Part shown: positions 43,332 through 49,371 of the stretch, piece after piece
Layout: each line of letters begins with the position of its first letter
Numbering within the stretch: position 1 is the stretch's first letter
NCBI RefSeq assembly: GCF_018613065.1
Contig: NZ_JAGGQW010000087.1
Location: forward strand, 1-49,371
Direction: 5' to 3'
Length of the DNA stretch: 49,371 bases
Origin: Bacillus sp. ISL-7
GTDB lineage: Bacteria > Bacillota > Bacilli > Bacillales_B > DSM-18226
Position numbers and translations under genes: made by a program
Notes under the pieces: generated by a model
What the model was told of the DNA's origin: nothing
Database searches by the model: none
The model's input: only the letters and a program-made list of their open reading frames with translations

Positions 43332-44975
43332 TTGAAATCTACTAAACAGTCAAATCAAGTTGCCAACTACGACGTTGTTGTTATTGGGGCAGGGTTTTCG
43401 GGATTGTATACACTTCATCGCTTACGTGAGGCTGGTTTCTCTACCCGTGTTTTCGAGGCGGGTGATGGTGTTGGCGGTACATGGTATTGGAACCGGTATC
43501 CCGGAGCACGCTGTGACTCGGAAAGCATTTATTATAACTACACTTTTTCAGAAGAACTCTATAAGGAATGGACCTGGACTTCTCGATATCCTGAGCAGCC
43601 GGAAATACTAAGTTACCTAAATTTTGTAGCAACCAAGTTTGATCTCCGTCATGATATCCAGTTTCAGACTCGTATTTTGGCTGCCCATTATAACGAAGAG
43701 AGTAATAGATGGATGATCCATTTAAACGATGGAAGTAGTGTTTCAGCGAAATACTTCATCACAGGAGTAGGCTGCCTTTCTGCTGCCAATGTACCAAACT
43801 TTAACGGGATCGATAATTTCAAGGGCAAGTGGTATCATACTGGACATTGGCCGCACGAAAAGGTAGATTTCAAGGGTAAGCGAGTCGGCATTATTGGAAC
43901 TGGTTCAACTGGCGTCCAAGCCATCCCAGTCATCGCCCAAGAGGCCGAACACCTTACCGTTTTCCAACGAACTCCACAGTATTGTGCCCCAGCGAGAAAT
44001 CATGCGTACGACCCGAAGTATATCCGGCAGGCTAAAGAAAATTTCAGCGAGATAAAACGACAAATGCGTGAATCCCAGGGGGGCCAGCCAATGGTAACAC
44101 CTACTAAGTCAGCGCTGGAGGTTACACCTGAAGAGCGAGAGCGTGTATACGAGGAGGCATGGGAGAAGGGTGGATTAGGCATTTTTACTGCCTATTATGA
44201 CCTGCTTATTAATGATGCAGCCAACGAAACGGCTGCCGAATTTATCCGCTCCAAGATCCGTAAGATTGTCGATGACCCTGAGGTGGCCGAAAAGCTTTTA
44301 CCAAGTTATTTTTATGGTACCAAACGGCCAATCATTGACACGAATTATTACGAAACGTATAACCGTGAAAACGTAACCTTGGTAGACGTGAAGAAAGCAC
44401 CGATTGAGGAGATTACTCTAAAAGGGATCCGGACCACGGAAGCGGAATATGAACTGGACGCGATTATTTTTGCCACAGGATATGACGGAATGACTGGGCC
44501 TTTATTGAAGATTGATATTCGGGGTAAAAACGGGGTGTCACTGAAAGAGAAATGGGCTGGGGGAGCACAGACGAGGACCTACCTAGGGATTACAAACGTT
44601 GGTTTTCCGAACATGTTTATGATTACTGGTCCTGAAAGTCCTTCGGTGCTGAGTAATATGCCTGTCTCCATTGAACAGCATGTGGAATGGATTGCGGATT
44701 GTATTGAGTATATGAATAAGAATGGTGTAGAAACAATTGAGGCGACTATTGAGGCGGAAGAAGCTTGGAGTACCCATTGCAGAGAAGTAGCCGAATCCAC
44801 GCTTTATACTAAAACTGACTCATGGTACACAGGGGCGAATATCCCAGGCAAGCCGCGTGGCTTCCTGATTTATGTAGGCGGAGTCGGCGCCTATCGCCAA
44901 AAGTGTACCGAAATCGCTGCTAAAGGGTACGAGGGATTTTCATTAAAGAGTTCAACTAAGACAGCATCACATTAG
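43332..44975 (+). CDS. Baeyer-Villiger monooxygenase (FAD/NADPH flavoprotein)
   Basis: A 547-residue type I BVMO that inserts oxygen next to a ketone to form an ester or lactone. It has the FAD Rossmann motif VIGAGFSGLYTLHRL, the GVGGTWYWNRYPGARCDSES segment, the BVMO fingerprint FKGKWYHTGHWP (FxGxxxHxxxWP) and the NADPH Rossmann motif GIIGTGSTGVQ. Length is as in cyclohexanone and phenylacetone monooxygenases. The TTG at 43332 is preferred since GGGAGGTAGG precedes it, 5-14 bases away. It starts 30 bp after the esterase, under the divergent LuxR-type regulator. Confidence 0.93.
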   Translation: MKSTKQSNQVANYDVVVIGAGFSGLYTLHRLREAGFSTRVFEAGDGVGGTWYWNRYPGARCDSESIYYNYTFSEELYKEWTWTSRYPEQPEILSYLNFVATKFDLRHDIQFQTRILAAHYNEESNRWMIHLNDGSSVSAKYFITGVGCLSAANVPNFNGIDNFKGKWYHTGHWPHEKVDFKGKRVGIIGTGSTGVQAIPVIAQEAEHLTVFQRTPQYCAPARNHAYDPKYIRQAKENFSEIKRQMRESQGGQPMVTPTKSALEVTPEERERVYEEAWEKGGLGIFTAYYDLLINDAANETAAEFIRSKIRKIVDDPEVAEKLLPSYFYGTKRPIIDTNYYETYNRENVTLVDVKKAPIEEITLKGIRTTEAEYELDAIIFATGYDGMTGPLLKIDIRGKNGVSLKEKWAGGAQTRTYLGITNVGFPNMFMITGPESPSVLSNMPVSIEQHVEWIADCIEYMNKNGVETIEATIEAEEAWSTHCREVAESTLYTKTDSWYTGANIPGKPRGFLIYVGGVGAYRQKCTEIAAKGYEGFSLKSSTKTASH

Positions 44976-45001
44976 TGGATATATGAATCCAAATTACTAC
45001 A

Positions 45002-45030
45002 AAAAAAAGAGTCTTCGGACTCTTTTTTTA
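45002..45030 (+). terminator. Rho-independent terminator of esterase-BVMO operon
   Basis: Perfect 12-bp A/T-flanked stem AAAAAAAGAGTC / GACTCTTTTTTT with a TTCG tetraloop. Confidence 0.9.
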
Positions 45031-45103
45031 ATTTTCAAAAAATGGCTTTTAAAAATAGTAAAAAGTTATTTTTTGAAAATTTGAAGACATCTGAAATTAT
45101 TGA

Positions 45104-45132
45104 TTGATTAATGTGGTTTGAAAATGTATAAT
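45104..45132 (+). promoter_or_regulatory. Sigma-A promoter of CysP-like permease gene
   Basis: TTGATT at 45104-45109, a 17-bp spacer and a perfect TATAAT at 45127-45132. The start is expected near 45139, next to TACTAAATTATTCCTACCTG, which is AT-rich with an ATTCC core, as in sites of the cysteine regulator CymR. The CymR suggestion is weak. Confidence 0.6.
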
Positions 45133-45239
45133 AAACAAAATACTAAATTATTCCTACCTGAATAGTATGAATTAGAAGTTTTAAAATTGGTTGCGTGTCT
45201 ACCAGTTTAATAGATAGGGTACATAAGGAGAGATTATAC

Positions 45240-46322
45240 ATGGTTTGGACGTCTATTGCTTTTATTATTGCTTTTTTCTTTGCGATGAATATTGGAGCAA
45301 GTGGGACGGCGGCATCAATGGGATCGGCCTATGGTGCAGATGCCATTAAGAGTAAGCGCTTGGCCATGATTTTGGTTGGGTTAGCAGCTTTTCTAGGTGC
45401 TGTACTTGGTGGTGGGGAGGTTGTGAAAACCATTGGCGAGGGAATTATTCCTTCCAATCTCCTAACGATTAAATTAGTCGTCCTTATCCTTGCAGGAGCT
45501 ACGTTGACATTGTTTATTGCAAATCTGTTAGGGATCCCTTTATCGACAAGTGAGGTTACCGTTGGATCGATTGTAGGTGCTGGGATCGCTTTTAAAAGTT
45601 TATATATAAATAATCTTTTGGTGATTGTTTTCTTCTGGGTGTTAGTTCCAATCGTTTCATTTCTCATTACCTTTGGACTTGGAAAGTTGATATCCGCTGC
45701 TGAAAAGCGTTGGGTCGGTTTAACTAAGAATGGAAAATGGAAAAAATGGCTGGCGATATTTTTAGTCATAGGGGGCTGTTTAGAGGCCTTTTCAGCTGGG
45801 ATGAATAATGTAGCAAATGCCGTTGGCCCGCTAGTAGGGGCTGGAATGATTTCAACGAGTAAAGGAATCTGGATCGGCGCTTTATTCGTTTCAATCGGAG
45901 CTATTTTACTAGGGAGCAAGGTGCTTGAAACGAATGGGAAGAAAATCACCAGACTTTCCTTGCTAGAAGGGAGTGCGGTTTCCTTTACAGGAGGAACCCT
46001 CGTTATTGTCGCATCACTGTTTGGGTTGCCAATTCCTCTCACCCAAGTAACGACTTGTGGAATATTAGGTGTGGGTGCCTCACAAAAGGGGTTTGGTATT
46101 TGGCAAAAATCAGTCATTCAAAGGATTCTAAAAGTCTGGCTAATCTCACCTTTAGCTTCGCTTGTTATTTCTTATATCCTGATTAATCTCTTAGTTAAGA
46201 TTAATATTTATAATATTATTATCATTGTAAGTACATTGATCGCAACCGTGGGTGTGATCAGCCTTTCAGCGACCATTCGCAAGGAAAACAGTACCATCCA
46301 TGATGATGGGGGCGGAATATAA
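45240..46322 (+). CDS. cysP: PiT-family anion permease, closest to sulfate permease CysP
   Basis: A 360-residue membrane transporter of the PiT family with two inverted repeats. MNIGASGTAASMGSAYGADAIK and GAVLGGGEVVKTIGEGIIP, then LGIPLSTSEVTVGSIVGAGIAF, are much closer to Bacillus CysP (sulfate) than to phosphate Pit proteins. The second half repeats the motif as GMNNVANAVGPLVGAGM and LPIPLTQVTTCGILGVG. The ATG at 45240 follows ATAAGGAGAG; upstream in-frame codons to 45195 lack a site. No cysteine biosynthesis genes are adjacent, so sulfate or a related oxyanion is inferred. Confidence 0.82.
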   Translation: MVWTSIAFIIAFFFAMNIGASGTAASMGSAYGADAIKSKRLAMILVGLAAFLGAVLGGGEVVKTIGEGIIPSNLLTIKLVVLILAGATLTLFIANLLGIPLSTSEVTVGSIVGAGIAFKSLYINNLLVIVFFWVLVPIVSFLITFGLGKLISAAEKRWVGLTKNGKWKKWLAIFLVIGGCLEAFSAGMNNVANAVGPLVGAGMISTSKGIWIGALFVSIGAILLGSKVLETNGKKITRLSLLEGSAVSFTGGTLVIVASLFGLPIPLTQVTTCGILGVGASQKGFGIWQKSVIQRILKVWLISPLASLVISYILINLLVKINIYNIIIIVSTLIATVGVISLSATIRKENSTIHDDGGGI

Positions 46323-46508
46323 GTAATAGATTTTGCTGGTTAAAAACTCTGTTGGGAATCTATTTCAACAGAGTTTTTTAATTTCATTAATAAAATACAA
46401 GTTGTAAAATAGATTTGTGAAAGCCTGTTTACATACTATTTAGTTGCAAAATCAAAATACAAAATTCGCAAAAAGCACTTTTTCAATATGGAAGGAATGA
46501 AATGCGTG

Positions 46509-47423
46509 ATGGAGATAAAAAAGGTATCGATCATTGGTTTAGGTGCATTAGGAATACTTTTTGGACATCATTTATCAAGGAAAATGCCAAAAGCAGATTT
46601 ACGAATTATTGCTGACCGGGACCGAATAACCAAATATAAAAATGAACACGTCTATTGTAACGGAGAACGCTGTGATTTCACTTATCTGACACCTGATGAA
46701 AGATGCGAGCCAGCTGATTTGCTCATTTTCACGGTGAAATATAATGGTTTAAAGGATGCGATTCAAGCAGTAAAGAATCACATTGGTGACCAGACGATCA
46801 TTTTATCGGCTTTAAATGGGATTTCCAGTGAGGCTGTAATAGGCCAGGCATATGGGCATGAGAAAATTTTATATTGTGTTGCCCAAGGAATGGATGCCGT
46901 TAAAGTGGGGAATCAACTCACATACGACCATATGGGAATGCTTTGCTTTGGTGAACAAGAACCAGGGTTCATTTCCGAAAATGTTAACAGTGTCGCGGCT
47001 TTTTTTGAAAAAATGGCAGTTCCCTATGAGGTCGATACCAATATGGTTAAGAGACAATGGGGGAAGTTTATGTTAAATGTGGGAGTCAATCAAACCGTAG
47101 CTGTCTTTCAGAGCAACTATGGTGAGATTCAACGAGAAGGAGAAGCAAGAGAGATGATGATTGCGGCGATGAGAGAGGTAATCACGTTATCTGAAAGAGC
47201 AGGCATCCACTTAACCGAAGCAGATTTAGCCTATTGGTTACGTGTATTAGCAACCTTAAGTCCAGATGGTAAACCATCCATGGCTCAAGATGTCGAGGCC
47301 AGACGTCCAAGTGAGGTGGAGCTGTTCTCCGGAACTGTCCTAAAAATGGCAGATAAATATGGGATCTCAACTCCAATAAATAAAGAACTTTATAATCGAA
47401 TTAACTTAATTGAAAGTATATAA
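46509..47423 (+). CDS. 2-dehydropantoate 2-reductase family (PanE/ApbA-like)
   Basis: A 304-residue NADP-dependent ketopantoate-reductase-fold protein. The N-terminal Rossmann motif is SIIGLGALGILFGHHLS, with FTVKYNGLKDAI and a C-terminal ApbA_C domain with the catalytic Lys region VKRQWGKFMLNVGVNQT. Several starts are possible between 46488 and 46509; GGAAGGA at 46490-46496 fits the GTG at 46506 or ATG at 46509. The segment ALNGISSEAVI and low match to PanE lead me to call the family, not the pantothenate reaction. Single gene. Confidence 0.85.
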   Translation: MEIKKVSIIGLGALGILFGHHLSRKMPKADLRIIADRDRITKYKNEHVYCNGERCDFTYLTPDERCEPADLLIFTVKYNGLKDAIQAVKNHIGDQTIILSALNGISSEAVIGQAYGHEKILYCVAQGMDAVKVGNQLTYDHMGMLCFGEQEPGFISENVNSVAAFFEKMAVPYEVDTNMVKRQWGKFMLNVGVNQTVAVFQSNYGEIQREGEAREMMIAAMREVITLSERAGIHLTEADLAYWLRVLATLSPDGKPSMAQDVEARRPSEVELFSGTVLKMADKYGISTPINKELYNRINLIESI

Positions 47424-47478
47424 AGTGCCTGACTCCCACTGCAATAAAGTTGTACAATAGTGGGGGTCAGGCACTGTT
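47424..47478 (+). terminator. Long GTGCCTGAC-type hairpin
   Basis: 17-bp stem (47424-47440 with 47459-47475, one G-U pair) and an 18-nt loop, directly after the stop, followed by GTTTTG. The GTGCCTGAC...GTCAGGCAC arms are of the kind repeated many times in Bacillus genomes. Confidence 0.75.
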
Positions 47479-47612
47479 TTGTTACAAAATGGTGAACTCT
47501 AGAGTTCTTTTATGTGATTTTTATTTGCAGGATTATGGCAGGTTTTACACTAGGTATCATAAAATAAAAGAAAACGTGTATAAACTACAACTTGAGAAGA
47601 GGGTTGATGTTT

Positions 47613-48233
47613 ATGTGGCCTTTTGACGGCAAGAAAAAGACGACTGAGAAGGCAGAAAGGTCATGCTATGTTTCCGTTAAAGAGACTACAGAGGGAAACG
47701 AGCTAATTGATATTGTCACTAAACTCAAAGAAGTCCTTAGTAGCACCTCGAGGGAAGTCATAATTTTGTGTGTGGGTTCAGACCGTTCCACAGGAGACTC
47801 ACTAGGCCCAATTGTCGGGACGATGTTAACAGAAGCAGACATTCCTTTTCCGGTTTATGGAACCTTAGAAAAACCAGTTCATGCCTTAAATATAAAGAAA
47901 ATTCTCAAGGACATTTATCAAAAATATAATCAACCATTTATCTTGGGTATTGATGCTTGTTTGGGGGATGAACGACAAATTGGGTTTATTTTTTTAAAAG
48001 AAGGTTCTTTAGTACCAGGCATGGCGGTTAATAAATCTTTACCTAGTGTAGGTGAATACCATATGAAAGCTGTGGTTAATTACCTAGATTCATTAGCACC
48101 TGCGCAATCCTTAAATAATACGAGATTATTCACTGTCGTGAAGTTGGCCGAAGTTATGGCAAAGATTATTACGCAAGCAGTCTTAGGGGAACCCTCAACT
48201 TGCAAAAGACCTATTGAAACTATCCAAAGATGA
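47613..48233 (+). CDS. yyaC: Spore protease YyaC
   Basis: A 206-residue soluble protein of the YyaC/DUF1256 family, hydrogenase-maturation-protease-like fold, linked to sporulation. It has the family segments ILCVGSDRSTGDSLGPIVG (about 55-73), GTLEKPVHALN, GIDACLGDERQIGFI and the SLPSVGEYHMKAVVNY region. Length matches B. subtilis YyaC. The ATG at 47613 is preferred, 9 bases after AGAGG; in-frame ATG 47607 is too close. It supports a spore-forming host together with the SASP gene. Confidence 0.93.
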   Translation: MWPFDGKKKTTEKAERSCYVSVKETTEGNELIDIVTKLKEVLSSTSREVIILCVGSDRSTGDSLGPIVGTMLTEADIPFPVYGTLEKPVHALNIKKILKDIYQKYNQPFILGIDACLGDERQIGFIFLKEGSLVPGMAVNKSLPSVGEYHMKAVVNYLDSLAPAQSLNNTRLFTVVKLAEVMAKIITQAVLGEPSTCKRPIETIQR

Positions 48234-48281
48234 AAAATTTAAAATTATTTCCCACTCCCTTGGTAAATTCAACCATAGTAT

Positions 48282-48327
48282 TTGATGTTTACAATTAGAG
48301 TAAGTTATAATTGGTACAATGTATACC
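48282..48327 (+). promoter_or_regulatory. Promoter and self-operator of GntR gene
   Basis: TTGATG at 48282-48287, an 18-bp spacer and TATAAT at 48306-48311, followed two bases later by the partial palindrome GGTACAATGTATACC (48313-48327). GntR/FadR-type regulators often bind such GGTA..TACC sites, so autoregulation is likely. Confidence 0.5.
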
Positions 48328-48345
48328 TAGAAAGAAGGAGAAACC

Positions 48346-49023
48346 GTGGGGAATAATTGGGCAGAGGAAGATCTATTGTCTTTACGCGAAAGGGTCTTTA
48401 TTCACATTAAAGATCTCATTTTAGAAGGTGAATTTAAAACGGGTGATCGGTTGGTGGAACGGGAACTGGCAGAGCGATTGAATATCAGCCGAACACCCAT
48501 CCGTGAAGCGTTGTTTAGATTAGAATCGCAGGGGTTTGTAAAAACCGTTCCAAGAAAAGGTGTTATAGTTGCAGATATTTCAGATAAGGAAATTATTGAA
48601 GTATTTACGATTCTTTCCTCACTTGAGGTTTTGGCAGCAAAATTAGCTGCTCAAAAATTAGACGATGAAACCAAAAGTAAGTTTGTCGAGTACTGTAAAA
48701 AAGTAGAAGTCTGCTTAAAGGATAAGAATGATAATGATTTCTCTAATTTACATGGTGAATTGAATCATCTATTATACAGTTCAGCAAAAAATTCGAAACT
48801 ATATGAAATACTAAGTGGGTTGTCAGATTATATTCGGGCATTTGCCAAGACAGGTTATAAAAATCCAGGCCGACCGGTGCAGTCGATGGAAGAACATTTA
48901 CGAATTATGGAAGCCATTATCAATCAAGAAATAGAAATGGCTGAGTATTTGACGAAGATTCATATTGAAAATTCTCGAAAAGCATATATTGAGGCTGTTA
49001 ATCAAGGGAAAAAGAATAAATAA
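48346..49023 (+). CDS. GntR-family (FadR/FCD subgroup) transcriptional regulator
   Basis: A 225-residue repressor with an N-terminal winged helix (about 12-78; KTGDRLVERELAERLNISRTPIREALFRLESQG) and a C-terminal all-helical FCD ligand domain. The FCD His residues are in FSNLHGELNHLL, SMEEHLRIMEAI and LTKIHIENSRKA, which usually bind a metal and an organic acid. The ligand is unknown. The GTG start follows AGAAGGAG. Placed last before the gene cut by the window end, it may control that gene or itself. Confidence 0.9.
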   Translation: MGNNWAEEDLLSLRERVFIHIKDLILEGEFKTGDRLVERELAERLNISRTPIREALFRLESQGFVKTVPRKGVIVADISDKEIIEVFTILSSLEVLAAKLAAQKLDDETKSKFVEYCKKVEVCLKDKNDNDFSNLHGELNHLLYSSAKNSKLYEILSGLSDYIRAFAKTGYKNPGRPVQSMEEHLRIMEAIINQEIEMAEYLTKIHIENSRKAYIEAVNQGKKNK

Positions 49024-49055
49024 ATAAAAAAACTCCATCCACTGGTGGAGTCAGA

Positions 49056-49090
49056 TTGTCGAGAAAGGGTATTTTTCTCGGCAATTTTTT
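49056..49090 (+). terminator. Rho-independent terminator of GntR gene
   Basis: Stem TTGTCGAGAAA / TTTCTCGGCAA (one G-U pair) with six T. An additional hairpin ACTCCA/TGGAGT lies just upstream. Confidence 0.8.
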
Positions 49091-49130
49091 ATTCTCAGCA
49101 TTTAATTATTCATTGTACCTGCTAATGGGC

Positions 49131-49235
49131 CTGTTGATTTCCGCTCTAGGCACTTCGCTTTCCGCGGGCGGTCCGGGGAGCCTCCTCGGCGCTAGCGCCT
49201 GCGGGGTCTCCCCAGCCCCGTCCTCGAGGGCACTG
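49131..49235 (+). repeat. GC-rich dispersed Bacillaceae repeat (truncated)
   Basis: A block of far higher GC than its surroundings, with TTTCCGCTC, GCACTTCGCTTTCCGCGGGC, GGGGAG...CTCCCC arms and the palindrome GGCGCTAGCGCC (49188-49199). Its start and order match the interspersed palindromic element that I recall as common in Bacillus and relatives. The 3' end is degenerate. The 315-bp gap 49024-49338 contains this, two terminators and AT-rich spacer. Confidence 0.7.
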
Positions 49236-49254
49236 AAAAAGTCCCTTGTTTTAT

Positions 49255-49300
49255 AGCAGTTGTAGGTTGATTTTATTAACTCTTCAACTGCTTTTTATTT
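49255..49300 (+). terminator. Terminator-like hairpin after the GC-rich repeat
   Basis: Stem AGCAGTTG / CAACTGCT (49255-49262 with 49285-49292), 22-nt loop, and a T-rich tail. Confidence 0.6.
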
Positions 49301-49338
49301 TATAATTGTGGTAATAAAACATTTTAGGTGGTATACAA

Positions 49339-49371
49339 ATGATTTCCTTTCAAGATTCATTCAATCTTAGC
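49339..49371 (+). CDS. Start of an unidentified gene, cut by window end
   Basis: ATG 9 bases after TTTTAGGTGG opens a frame (MISFQDSFNLS) that continues out of the window. Only 11 codons are visible, so no function can be given. Confidence 0.5.
   Translation, partial: MISFQDSFNLS

Noticed and set aside
45329..46117. 262-codon minus-strand frame inside the permease gene
   Set aside because: It is a shadow of the CysP-like gene, with composition rich in Pro, Ser and Thr and no ribosome site.
49056..49256. 66-codon frame over the GC-rich repeat
   Set aside because: It runs through a terminator and a dispersed non-coding repeat and has no ribosome site.

Overview
The window looks like a chromosomal segment of an aerobic, spore-forming member of the Bacillaceae (Bacillus sensu lato; a Neobacillus-like species is only a guess). 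The evidence is low GC, strong AGGAGG-type ribosome sites, sigma-A promoters, an alpha/beta small acid-soluble spore protein, the spore protease YyaC, and many genes of Bacillus type (SstT, CtaG, DUF2161, CBO0543, DUF2243, CysP-like permease). It is mostly metabolic and transport genes with sparse mobile DNA. No phage, plasmid, CRISPR or rRNA sequence was seen.

Layout. 1-1500: the right end of an IS3-family element, then a perfect Rex/Fnr-type palindrome and a 5'-truncated ABC substrate-binding protein gene. 1500-9900: glutaredoxin, Na+/serine-threonine symporter SstT, a stand-alone glutamine synthetase behind an exact GlnR/TnrA box, a small membrane protein, a nitronate monooxygenase-like enzyme, a divergent second PRPP synthetase and an acyl-CoA synthetase. 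10000-15300: MATE exporter, PfkB sugar kinase, a repeat-rich gap with six tandem 52-bp units and a tRNA-like RNA gene, PurU, a CDGSH iron-sulfur protein and an SRPBCC protein. 15300-23730: a PP-loop ATPase, then a sigma-54 regulon: a PAS-AAA-Fis activator, a textbook -24/-12 promoter directly after it, a GldA-like dehydrogenase, an SsuA/TauA-type ABC importer and a class III aminotransferase.

23900-29000: a methyltransferase, small Bacillus proteins of unknown role, a solitary DUF2161 nuclease-fold protein, and a translationally coupled DUF2243-CtaG pair. 29000-40000: malate synthase G, an FUSC transporter behind a 17-codon upstream ORF, tartrate dehydrogenase, a membrane protein whose start codon lies in a long inverted repeat, an acetolactate synthase-like enzyme, a GGCT-fold protein, DUF2062, an SDR and a spore protein. 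40100-49371: a tiny zinc-ribbon protein, a FAD amine oxidase, a LuxR regulator divergent from an esterase/Baeyer-Villiger monooxygenase operon, a CysP-like permease, a PanE-like reductase, YyaC, a GntR regulator with a self-operator, a GC-rich dispersed repeat, and the first 11 codons of a gene cut by the window end.

The most coherent system is the sigma-54 operon (16587-23679). It encodes import of a small solute, transamination and reduction of the resulting carbonyl. A nitrogen-scavenging route for an omega-amino compound, for example taurine to isethionate, fits the gene set but is an inference. The most unusual single elements are the tRNA-like RNA at 12963-13049, the start-codon-sequestering inverted repeat at 34782-34853, and the Rex/Fnr palindrome stranded beside the IS element.
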